Source: Carallia brachiata (Eukaryota; Streptophyta; Magnoliopsida; Malpighiales; Rhizophoraceae). From it: DNA of 64,000 bases. How positions within the stretch are numbered: the first letter of the stretch is position 1; each line of letters begins with the position of its first letter. The translations under genes and the position numbers were made by a program. Below, one piece after another: positions 12,881 to 23,138 of this stretch. Under the pieces are notes generated by a model. It was given only the letters and a program-made list of their open reading frames with translations. It did no database searches and was not told where the DNA came from. The stretch spans positions 4,721,186-4,785,185 of the forward strand of contig JADCRB010000001.1 of NCBI GenBank assembly GCA_021464245.1, given 5' to 3'.

Positions 12881-15800
12881 TCCCAAAAGAAATAGGTTGC
12901 TTTCCCCATTTTTTGGAAAATGAGGAGATCATAGGACCAAATGGAGAAATAAAGAGACATCTTGAGATTCATAGATCTTCCGGGCAAGACAAAAGCCATC
13001 AATATGAAAAACAAAAGAGACATCCATGAGCACACCAAATAAAAAACAATATCTTGGTATTGGGGTAGCTTAGTAGAGAATCCGAAGGCAGAAACAAACC
13101 TCAAAGCAGTGCTAAAAAACAGTGCCACTCCAATAACATCAAAATGGCTTGTCACTGCTCTATCAAATCCACATAACAGCTGGTATCTCACGTTTGCATA
13201 AATTCCAAGGAAAGCACCATAACCAAGTGCATAGGTACTCAGAGGTGGGATGGTAACAGATAGCCTTCAAAAAAGTAAAAGGAATGCCCATGTCAATATA
13301 ATCAAACTGATTTAGCCAATCAAAATGCAACTTTTCATGTGGTAATGGATTTGACATAAATTTTGAAAATGGAAAACAAGGTGAAAGAAATGCTGTTTAC
13401 CTATCCTTCTTCTTACTGGCCAAAAACTTCGACAATGAACCTTGTACTGCTCCTGCTGTTAATCCGACTATACATAACTCAGCAGCCTTATAGAAAAATG
13501 AGTGGATTCTTTTTTGGAAGTCGAATTCCCGCAGTGGGTAACTATGTTCAAATATATTGTTTGGAAGCTTCTGCAAAGTATTTTGCAAATCAAACCGGAA
13601 GGTGTTTCCATACGAACGACAAGGAGCAAGCAACCAGACAACCATGGCATTGCATGCTGTTGCCGTTAGCACATTTACAAGCGCCAAATCCCATTCCTGC
13701 TTCATCCTGCATTTGAAGTAAATGTGATTATCTTTTGATTGTAAATGACAAATCAGATAAAACTTTTACAGCCATTGTCAATGAACAGAAGCAAATACCT
13801 ATCTTTTCGGTTCTTCAGCTCCCACCAGACAGAGCAACCAATTGTGGCAGCCTGCTCCAAAAGAAGCCTATATAAAAAGGCAGGATCTGCAATCATCCTG
13901 TGGAATTACATGCCACGTGATGAAAGCTGAAAAGTTACTTTCACTCACTTACCCAAAAGAATATCAAGCACACATTCATGCTAGGTTATTGACCACACAA
14001 TTGAAATGAACAAACTTCCGGAAAATACACATAAGTGTATTGAATGATGCCTCTTAAGAGAAATTGTGTAAAATAAAATATCTTTGTGTTGGCACTTGCA
14101 ACTTTATTTGAGCATCAGGATCTGGGAAAAAGAGATTGAGCCATGCTTGACACCCTATAGTATAAGCATGAGACAAATTGAATTTACTATGACAAAGCTA
14201 AATTGCAGGTATTCCCAAACAATCAGTGATCATAAGTTGTGGTATACATGAAAAGGGTATATTCTTTATTGTTTACCCCATAAACCAAAATTTTGTAAAG
14301 AATACATTCCAATCATCAAAAGGAACAAAACTATCTTTGGACAGAGCATATTCCAGCATTTTTCATATAGAAAAGTGAGTTTTTGCCATGTTAGTTTAAG
14401 GGAAAAAAAAGGGTGGACAAGACAGATCCAGTGTGGTTCAAGCAAAGTAACTGAAGTAACAAAATATGGGAAAAAGACTTCTTTGGCAGTTAACATGAAA
14501 GCCGCGGCAAACATTGCATGGTGTGTATTACCTCCCAATAAATGCCCTGGACATTGCTTGAGGAAGTCCTCTAGAAATAGATCTGACAATAGTTGGTCTG
14601 GCATTTATTGCCAGAAATTTTACCATCTGAGCTGAGCTGACCAAGCCCTGCACCAATATGCATTCATTATAAATTTCTGAAGTATCTTTGAAGAACCAAA
14701 AATAGTAAAAGAGACACTCCACCATTTCATAAGCTTGTCGCAACCCGGCAGGCAGATCCATCATGGTCTTCTGCCACTCATTTAACACAGCATCTACAAA
14801 TTTTCGATCAAAAAGCTGCCAAGAGAAAAGGCCAGAAATACGTAATGGTAAATGCATTTGAGGAAACGACATTTGTTCCCTGTGCACAAGGTCTGTTTGA
14901 CAATATATAAAAGTCTTCCAACCTCTTGAAGAAACTGCCTTCTCCTAAACAGTCCACCTTCATCACCATCGTCACCGTCATCAAAGTCGTCAAAGTAATC
15001 ATCATCATCACCGTCGTCATCACCTCCATCGCCACCACCATGATTGATTTTCTTTCCAATATCTCCACCACCTCCGCCAAGTGCAACCTACAGTTTTTGC
15101 AAAAAAATTTGCCACTTCATCAAGAAAACTGTGTTGAGGACATGACTGAAACATATTAACCCAATCAGCCAATTGGAAAAAAAATTTCGTCAAGTAACAA
15201 CAGATGGGTTAACATCAGACATGGTTCTTCTTTTATGTTAGTTCTCTAATATTAGGCCTTACCCACAAATAAACCCTCTAATCTTAGCCATCTAGCTAAA
15301 TTTAAAACAAAAAAAATGTCCTGGTGACACGACAACTCATTATGGCGTAGGAAAATAAACACTATCCAGATTAGCCAAACTTTAAAAAAATTGTTTTTAG
15401 AAGCTTCTGCATTAGGAAGTGACTAATTGATTCGTAAATTTATAGGATCAACAGGGAATACTTTACAGACCACAGTTTATAATATTTCATCTGAAGAACA
15501 AAAATTAAAGAAGACAAAAGAAAATCAAGTGAACCACAGAAACTCAAGTATTAGTTACAAGGTGACAAAATGTTCAACCAAATATTCGTGTGCTCTCCTT
15601 TGTGTAACCTTAAATGAGGAGTGCATGTTTCTATTAAAGCATGCCACCACATAATCATATCTCCTTTTGCATTGCATCTTGACTAGGCATTGAAAGCTGT
15701 GGTGACAAGAAGCTCTATACAAGAACTATGGGCTAGGAGAAATATCCTATCTGAGGGTTGGGAAAAAAAATGACACAAGCAGCAATGCGAATCCAAGGAC

Positions 15801-18061
15801 TCGATTCAATTCAAGTGACAAAGGGTCTGAATTCATCTAAATAGAGTAACATCACAAAAATATGACATGACTTCACTCAATCAAATTCCACGTTTCTCCA
15901 GTATTCTCATAAAGTCAGTTTTGGACTTCGATAACATTCGACTACATATATATAATATATATATATATATATGGTATCTGAGGCTATGACACTAGGATTC
16001 AAACTCGTTCCCATATGTCCTGAAGGATGACCCTTAGTACCACTCGACCAAAGGACGATTGGTGACTCTCATCCATACTAAATAAATGGTAATTGCACAT
16101 TAATTAAAACCTTGACAATCTGACAAACTCACATCCAACAAGGATTTTCAATTCATATTTTAATCAAACCATGCTCAAGAAAATTATCGGAGAAAGCAAA
16201 CAGAAAAATTATTTTAAAATCTTACATAAAGACAAAGGCATATACAAAATAAAAGTAGCAAAATAAGTTACCATACAAGATCCTAAAAGCAATAGCCAAA
16301 AAGGAAATTGGAAGACAGAGACAATAGGGTCAAACAATTGCACAAAAACGATTTCCTTTCCTCTTCCGAAGTTTTATTAAGTCCTCGGGAGATAAGAAAC
16401 ATGAACAGTAAAAAAGGCACATAGGATGGACTCAAGCATTGCTCCAACGGGAACCAGATTTGCTACTCATAAAATAGCTGGACAAAATTTAAGATTCCAT
16501 AGAGATTGCATTCTATATGTGCAGAGACCATTGACGTTGAGAATCTCTACCAAATCGTACGATTGGATACACTCCTATGTTCTTGATGTATAAACATTGG
16601 ATGCCAACTCATAATACAATTCACAACTTACCAAACTAAGAAAAAGGGAGATTACTACACACAATCCACCAGTGGGATTTCGAGTTTGTTTGGCGGGGTA
16701 GAAAAGGAAGGCTTTTAAAAGTTCAGATATGTTTTTTTTACAAGAATGTGGTTTTTAACGTCCTGTGCTCTAGTAGATGATCGTGATTGATCTTTATAAA
16801 TGTGAGGGATTTTAATGAGATTCATACCCTTTGACTGAATAGTCCTTTGTGCATGGGTTGATAACCCCCAGCGACCTTTAATATAACGTTCCTTTCACCA
16901 AGGAAGAAAAAAAAAAAAAAGATCAGACTCTCAAACTGTTGGATTCATCAAGCATTTAAGAAGGGTGAGGCCTTAATATGACGGTAATCTTGCTAGCCTT
17001 CTGGAAAACTTCCCATTATGTACTAGGGTCTCACAGGATGTTCACTTCCAAAATTTTCTAAGCATATTGGTCTTCCCAATAATTGTCAGGGGCATTTGAC
17101 GTCGTATGATAATTAAGAAGGCTTAAATGAATAGCACAACATGCTAGAACCGAGAAGTAGATAGGGTCTCACAGGAAGTTCACTTCCAAAATTTTCTAAG
17201 CATATTGGTCCTCCCAATAATTGTCAGGGGGATTTGACTGCCGTATCACACTTAAAAGGCTTAAATGACTAGCACAACATGCCAGAACCCAGAACTAGAT
17301 AGCCTAAAATAGAATTATTGAGAGAGCGGGAAAAACACCACAAGCCAAAACATTACAGTTTCAATCTAAGGTAATCAATCACCTTTCTAGGGTGTTTAAG
17401 AAAACAGAAAAACCGAACACACGGCCATCCTGATTTTCTCATTTAGTATTTTGCTTTCAAATGAACCTCCAATAGCAAATCGTAGCACAGTCACAGTTGT
17501 GCGTATCAGAGGGGAAGAAGGCTATTGGCATCCATCCACCACATAGACAACAATAAAAGGAAAAAAAGAAAATTCCCAAATTCAAAAAAAGCAGATAAGA
17601 CTGAGTGGCAATCATTATCCAAATGAACTTGCAAAGACTTCCAATTATCAACAATCTGAAACGAAGAAATCAAGCAAAAAAAACAAAAGTATAACCTCAG
17701 GACTAGACTGGGATTGCTTCTGGGACATATCAAGTTTTCCTTTCTCCAAGGTCACCGCACCAAAGGCGCCGTATTTTCCCTTCATGGTCGGCCCGAATTC
17801 CCCAGAACCCAAAGGAGGAGTGGGAGCCGGGGCAAGATAGCACCGCTCCAAGGCAGCCACATGATCCGCACCGTCTATCGCCGGAGGAGACGAGCACTTG
17901 ATGACGACTAGGTTACCACTCCTCCATGGCTTACAGGCGGGGCGCAGCAGCTGACACGGGCGGCGGCACAGCAGCAGAGGAATCGGGACGCTGGGCTTTA
18001 ATGGCAAAGTGGTGGTACCGGCGGTGGGAATTTGAGCAGTTTGGAGAATTAATTGAGACAT
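12187..18061 (-). CDS. RETICULATA-related protein (DUF3411), chloroplastic
   Basis: Minus-strand exons: 18061-17696, 15087-14923, 14815-14723, 14647-14532, 13897-13799, 13706-13401, 13264-13100 and 12472-12187. They total 1596 nt, 531 aa, and all borders are GT-AG and in phase. Residues 1 to about 55 are Ser/Pro/Arg-rich and poor in acid, as in a plastid transit peptide. Exon 2 encodes a Gly/Asp-rich acidic linker. From LFDRKFVDAV on, the protein follows the RETICULATA-like domain, with QMVKFLAINARPT, LLEQAATIGCSVWW, LLAPCRSYGNTFRFDLQ, LPNNIFE, and hydrophobic spans around NVLTATACNAMVVWLLAP, AAELCIVGLTAGAVQG, LGYGAFLGIYANVRYQ and VIGVALFFSTAL. The C terminus is basic (RARRKRIVRKK). Arabidopsis relatives sit in the chloroplast envelope and affect leaf mesophyll development. 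By recall it is closest to RER4; the exact orthologue is not certain. Confidence 0.93.
15943..16070 (-). mobile_element. Short tRNA-derived SINE-like piece with (TA)n tail, in intron 1 of the RETICULATA-related gene
   Basis: Read on the minus strand from 16068, the sequence has an A-box-like TTGGTCGAGTGGTACTAA and, about 45 bases on, a B-box-like GAGTTTGAATCC. It then ends in a (TA)n run at 15972-15943. This matches the head of a tRNA-derived SINE; the body is absent or very short. The family was not identified. Confidence 0.4.
17024..17301. repeat. Two-copy tandem duplication, period 138 bp, in intron 1 of the RETICULATA-related gene
   Basis: Both copies start TAGGGTCTCACAGGA, contain TTCACTTCCAAAATTTTC and AATAATTGTCAGGGG, and end near AGCACAACATGC and AGAACC. 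They differ at roughly a dozen positions, so the duplication is not recent. It is intronic and has no coding effect. Confidence 0.9.
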
Positions 18062-18100
18062 CTTCTTTTTCTTGGTTTTCTCTTTTCCAGTTTTCTCTCG

Positions 18101-18124
18101 CTGCTGCTGCTGCTGCTGCTGCTG
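18101..18124 (-). repeat. (CAG)8 trinucleotide repeat in the 5' leader of the RETICULATA-related gene
   Basis: Eight perfect CTG units on the plus strand lie 40 bases upstream of the minus-strand start codon, so the likely 5' UTR carries (CAG)8. A pyrimidine-rich stretch lies between the repeat and the ATG on the plus strand (purine-rich in the transcript). Confidence 0.85.
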
Positions 18125-19502
18125 ACAACGATGATGATTAAAGAAAGAAGGAAAATTTCTGTTTGTCAGGCGAGAAAATTAATCGAAATTCTCAATCTTT
18201 CTGGTTTCCCCTCTGATTGTCTGTGGTTTCACTCCTCCAAATTGGGTTTCTCTCTCCAGAAATTTTGGTTTTCAGAAAGAGAGAAAAAGGGGAAGCCTAT
18301 GAATGGTTGGGATGGGGTTTTTGATGGGGGCGGTTGAGGGCCCTGGATTGCTGAGCCGACCGCTATGCGCAACTAATTGAGTCCAATCCAAACGAGTTTT
18401 ACTGAGTCCACTCGCAACCTACTCAAGGTTTTAAGAATTAAGCCAATCATTGAATTACAAAGTTAAAAAATTTAAATTTTAATCAGTTTGTTTGGAGTTG
18501 AATTAATGTTTAATATTAAATATATAAAAAATTATATATATAATGGGTAAAATGTAATAATATGCATAATACATGTATTATATATATTATAATATTATAT
18601 TTCAGAAATTTAATTATATATAATTTATAATTTAAGATATTAATAATATTAAAAATTTATTTAATATATTATATAGATGTAGATAATTAAAGACAAAGTA
18701 ATTCAATATATGTCAAAATTGGTTAATATAATGCATCGATAGAAATAAATAATTTACTTCAAATAAAATAAGAACAAAATGCATTGTAATTTATTTTTTT
18801 TTTGTGCACAATAATTTATATAGTAAAAGGGTAAAGTACTCTTACATGGTAAAAGTAGTAATATTTTTTTCTTGAGCACAATAATCTATATAGTAAAAAT
18901 AATATTTATAAAATAACCTATATTTATTATAAATTATAATTCATTTTCAAGTCACACATCTAATAACTATTTATTTATAAATACATACGAAATATTTTTA
19001 TAACATAATTTTGATTAATTAGAGGTGAAAAGATAATTTATTATAATAAAATAGAAATAAAATCTTGATTTTATTTATGAGCATCGATAACCAGTAACAA
19101 CAATTAGTAACCAGTAATTAATAATAACAATTAATAATAATAAAATAATTAGTAATAATAAAATCAAAAACCCTAAATTTTATATGCCACGTAAGTTAAA
19201 CTTTAGTCCATGAATTAAAAAAAAAATTATGAACTGATCCAGTGTATAAACCCATTCCAATACAGTGGTGCATCTCTTATTTGTTCCACTGAAAAAGAAA
19301 TGGGATTATTCACGTAGTCCAGCTAACAGTCTGTTTGTTTTGATAGAATCTCGTTTAGAAAGAAAGTAGTTTGAAAAAGTATGTTTGGATACGCTTGAGA
19401 TGGAAAACTAAATAAAAAGCAAAAGAAAATAGGACGTGGAGTCCAGCTTTTTTTTTTTTTTTTCTCTCATCATTTTAGTGTGAAAGGACGAGAAAACTAA
19501 AA
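18125..19502. other. AT-rich intergenic DNA upstream of the RETICULATA-related gene
   Basis: 18125-18360 probably holds the rest of the 5' leader and promoter of the minus-strand gene. From 18420 to 19300 the DNA is very AT-rich with stacked TATA and AAT repeats, and no gene is seen. A CAATAATAAT-rich stretch (19100-19160) resembles the ends of the MITE-like elements at 25980 and 56340. Confidence 0.6.
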
Positions 19503-19645
19503 TTAGCTCACTCTCCCGCACTACGCGCAGGTTGATTTTAACTTTTATTAATTTATCTAAAAATTATTAAATAATTATTTCATAAATCACCAACTCAAAT
19601 AATCAAAAAATTATGATTTTAACGTAAAGAAAACATATAAGTAGC

Positions 19646-19647
<2 letters not shown>

Positions 19648-19682
<35 letters not shown>
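19648..19682. repeat. (GA)n microsatellite
   Basis: About 17 uninterrupted GA units ending in GAATTCC, inside the candidate Helitron. Confidence 0.95.
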
Positions 19683-19686
<4 letters not shown>

Positions 19687-20339
19687 CATTCAAAAAACTT
19701 GATATAAAAATCAATTAAAACTAAATAAAAATAAAAATTATTAAAGATTAATATAATATAGTCTTTATTAGAAAAATATAATAGAGTCAAAATTCACAAA
19801 CCTATTTTACTAGCGAGGAAGATATCAAATCTAATAAAATAGAAGCCCAAATTGGAACAACATCAACGTCAAAACGAAAAACATAACCAACCTGAACATC
19901 ATGTTCTGCGAACTTTTGTTGGGTAAGTATATTTGCAGGTAGGTTTTTTGCTTTCACCATGATATGTCATATCATTGTATCAATTAAAAAAACTTGGTGT
20001 TGACAAGTTAAAGAGAAAAATGAAAGTCAAATGATATGGGTTCCCTCAAAAAAAAAAAAAAAAAAGTGTCAAATGATATGGAAACTGAACCATGTGAATG
20101 CTCTTTTTTAGGTCATTAACTTGCAATTATGCATGATTGCAATTGCAGATCAAAAGATGAAATGTTACCTAATATATAAAAGAGCAAAAAGAAGCTCCAT
20201 TTCTTAAAAGGGATTTAGGCAATTCCCATTAGTATCTCAACTATCAGATCAAAAAACATTATAAATTAATGTCATCTATACAGAATTGATTCAATTTACA
20301 TAATGACTAATTCCGAAATGATAGATCACGGAAATTCAA

Positions 20340-20790
20340 GTAAGCACTGCATTCTCCACTTGGAACTCATTCATCCTTTTTGTACCCAATCCAGCAGCTT
20401 CCATTCTCTTGACAACTATCTTAGTCCCATCATGCAAATCACCTTTATAAACTACACCAAACCCTCCCTGCCCCGAAATATTTTTGTCACTAAAATTGTC
20501 TGTGACTTGTCGAAGAACTTCAACTGAATTCACAACATTTCCACCGTCGAAAAAGTGATGATCACTATGATTACCACTAATTTGACTATGCATATCAGTG
20601 AGAACGCCATATTCATTTGTGCAAAATGATGGCCCATTCTTAATCTCTGGATTCCCATTCTCCTTATATCCTTACACTTAAAAACCACAAACAACACAAA
20701 CAGCGATAAAAATGATGGCGTCAATGACAATGCTAGCAATCAAACCTGGCGATGCACCACTCTCTGACCCACCAGATTTTCCACCTTTTC
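20340..20790 (-). pseudogene. TMK-type LRR receptor kinase fragment (transmembrane to kinase glycine loop)
   Basis: The minus strand from 20780 reads SGGSESGASPGLIASIV, then a hydrophobic span with a frameshift near 20690. It continues through [29 protein letters not shown] (the ATP-binding glycine loop), [11 protein letters not shown] (with the catalytic lysine) and ends NAVLT at a stop. This follows the juxtamembrane and early kinase region of TMK receptor kinases, in which the kinase goes on after AVLT. The fragment therefore keeps only the transmembrane segment and kinase subdomains I to about III. It lacks the LRR ectodomain and the catalytic loop. It lies on the same strand as the surrounding candidate Helitron, which suggests capture by it. 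Confidence 0.75.
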
Positions 20791-21028
20791 ATATTCTTCT
20801 GTAATACAAAGAGTTGTCTTTTATCGCAAAAAAGAAAAACAAAATGAATTGTCACAAAGAGTGATAATTAATATTTATTAATTATTAACATTGTTAAATA
20901 ATTAAGAGTTCTTTTTCTTATCAAAAACTGAAACAAAAGGGAAGGGGAAAAGAAAAACACAAAAAAAAGGCTTAAAAAGAAGGAGAGACATGCCACATGG
21001 CATACTTCTTCCATAGCAATAATATATA

Positions 21029-23136
21029 CTAGAAATGTGTCCGCACTTTGCGCATGTTATGAATATTTTTTTATTTAATTTTTTAAAAAATTTATAACTT
21101 TTTTTTAATTTAATTTTAGTTGGAATATTGGTTTATTTTGAATTTTAATTTTGTTGGTATTTTAAAATAAACTTTTATACCAAAAAACTTGACAATTATA
21201 TAAATTTGGATGTTATTTGAATTAATTTAATTATTCAAATTAATTTTAAAAAATAGAAAAGAATTTAAGAGAAAAATTGGAATTCTTTGCCAATAAAAGT
21301 TTAGTATATGGAAGAAGATTGAAAGACAAAAATCAGTTACTTATTATGAATTTAATGGTTGGAATATAGCAATAAAGAGGACAGAATTTCAGTTATGCTT
21401 TTTGGGAGAGAATTTCACTTGGCAAAAATTGGATTTCTACCATCTTTTTGCCACATCTTTTCTAACGTTGTTTTCTCATATAATCCAATGGCGTTATTAA
21501 TTTCTTTTTGGTAGTGTTCCTTTCTCGGTACAAACTTGTTCAACATTATTATTTTTTATTAGTTGTGCGTGTTTTGGATAGCTCGTTAAAAATAAAGTTT
21601 TACAATTAACATCACAAAATTCTCATTGAGTTCCTCATAAAGAGCCAAAATTAAATTTTTTTATTTTTTTACGTACAAATAAATAATTCAAAATTAATTA
21701 CTTATTAGGGCGTTGATAAATTAATTAAATATTTATTTTAACCTTAGCATTTAGAAAAATACACAACCTTACAAAACTAAACAATATATATAAGATTAAT
21801 TTAAATAATCCAAATCTTTATTATTTGGATGTCATCATGTGAGGAATATCATGATAGTATTATATTGATGACTAAATACCCAAAACATTTTGAAGGTATT
21901 AAGAAAAAAGTAAGGGCATGAAAGAAACAATAGTCACTAAAAAAAACAGTAAAGACATGAAAGAAACAATGGTTACTGAAGTGATCAGTTAATCTCACTG
22001 AAACACTTCTATATCCACAAAAGTTATGTCTCTGTATATACAATACATACACAATTGCTTGTACTACTATATTCATTGATCTGCATTTTTCAATCACAAA
22101 ACTCTTGCCAAATTGATCATCAATCTCTACTGTATCCTCAGATAGACCAACTGCACCCAACTTATGTTTCAGAACTTACTATTGCATTGAACACCAACTG
22201 CAACGCTTTAATTGAACCTGTAGATGCAATAGTGATTATAAAACTCTCTTCCTTAGCATGGATCTCTGCAAGTCCTGGCTTGCTCATTGCTTCTGCTTTT
22301 TTGATGGCTTCATCGTCCTAGGTATAAAGCTCAGGGTCAACCACAACATGAAGAGAAATAACCCTTTATAGTCAGACCAACTAAAATAAACCTTTCGAAT
22401 TTCAACACAACTGAGCATGGTATAATTTGCAAATATATATAGTGTGTGACAATCTCCTTGATTGCTAAAACGGAGCCTTTCAAAATTAATGTTAATAATC
22501 TTTTATGGTAATAATTGTCAAAGAAAGGTTACAAAATTAATGGTAATAAATTTGTATTTAATAATTTATGGCAGGAAAAAATTCGGGATAGTTTGAGTCG
22601 GTTACAAATTATTCGCCATTGGTTACAATTTAAGCAGGAAGATTTAAGGGGAAAAATTGAACTGCTGGAGGAAGAAATTCGGTTATACTTTTATTTGGTC
22701 TAGGCTTTTTTTTTTTTTCCTATAAGAATTGAAGAGGAAAATTAAAATAAAAATTTGTAAAAATGCAAAGTAAGAGCTTGAAATTAGTATTAACTATTAA
22801 TAATAATTATGCAATTGTTTTATTCCATTTTCAATTCTTTCTTTTTGTTTTTATAGTGTTGAAATCCAGTGGCTGGAATTGATACAGAAATAGTAGAAAT
22901 TAAAGACTGATGATTATAACCGAAATTGGCAATAACTATTAATAATGATTATGCAACTGTTAACAAAATTGGCATAATCTCTAAGAAAGTGGGAATTGAT
23001 ATAGAAATAGTAGAAATTGAAAAAATAAATAAATAAATACTGAAATTTTAAAAGGAAATTCATATAACTTGCCACGTGTCAGCATAGATTAAGGGGAAGC
23101 TTTCTCTAAGCTTCCCCTTTATACTAATTAAATAGA
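21029..23136 (-). mobile_element. Non-autonomous Helitron carrying an RPB3 fragment (2108 bp)
   Basis: On the minus strand the 5' end at 23136 reads TCTATTTAATTAGTATAAAG and is preceded by A. The 3' end at 21032-21029 reads CTAG and is followed by T. A short hairpin (CGCA-AAG-TGCG) lies nine bases before CTAG. Insertion between A and T, 5'-TC, 3'-CTRR and a subterminal hairpin are the defining marks of Helitrons. Near the 5' end is a perfect 10-bp palindrome (GGGGAAGCTT, loop TCTCT) at 23093-23117, and GACACGTGGCA follows. No Rep/helicase coding was seen, so it is non-autonomous. It encloses the RPB3 pseudogene. Confidence 0.6.
22105..22352 (-). pseudogene. RNA polymerase II subunit 3 (RPB3/NRPB3) C-terminal fragment
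   Basis: The minus strand from 22352 reads LHVVVDPELYT, an in-frame TAG where the family has an aromatic residue, then DDEAIKKAEAMSKPGLAEI, HAKEESFIITIASTGSIKAL and QLVFNAI. After a frameshift it continues LKHKLGAVGLSEDTVEIDDQ and FG. This is the C-terminal part of the RPB3 subunit of plant RNA polymerase II (also used in Pol IV and V). Only about 80 codons remain, with a stop and a shift, so it cannot work. It lies within Helitron termini on the same strand. Confidence 0.8.
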
Positions 23137-23138
23137 TA

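Larger units (their letters stand above)
19503..21033 (-). mobile_element. Candidate Helitron carrying a receptor-kinase fragment
   Basis: The minus-strand 3' end at 19503-19506 reads CTAA and is followed by T. A small GC-rich hairpin (CGC-loop-GCG, in CGCACTACGCG) lies about 10 bases before it, as in Helitron 3' termini. The 5' end is placed near 21033, where the minus strand reads TCTAGTATATATTATTG and soon after carries the ATGTGGCA motif shared by the two neighbouring Helitron 5' ends. This 5' end overlaps the CTAG end of the next element and lacks a clear A before TC, so its exact position is unresolved. It encloses the TMK pseudogene at 20340-20790. Confidence 0.35.

Noticed and set aside
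17931..18128. Upstream open frame starting with poly-Ala just before the RETICULATA-related start codon
   Set aside because: Its first codon is TTG, not ATG, and it arises from the (CAG)8 repeat. It overlaps exon 1 in another frame and has no family.
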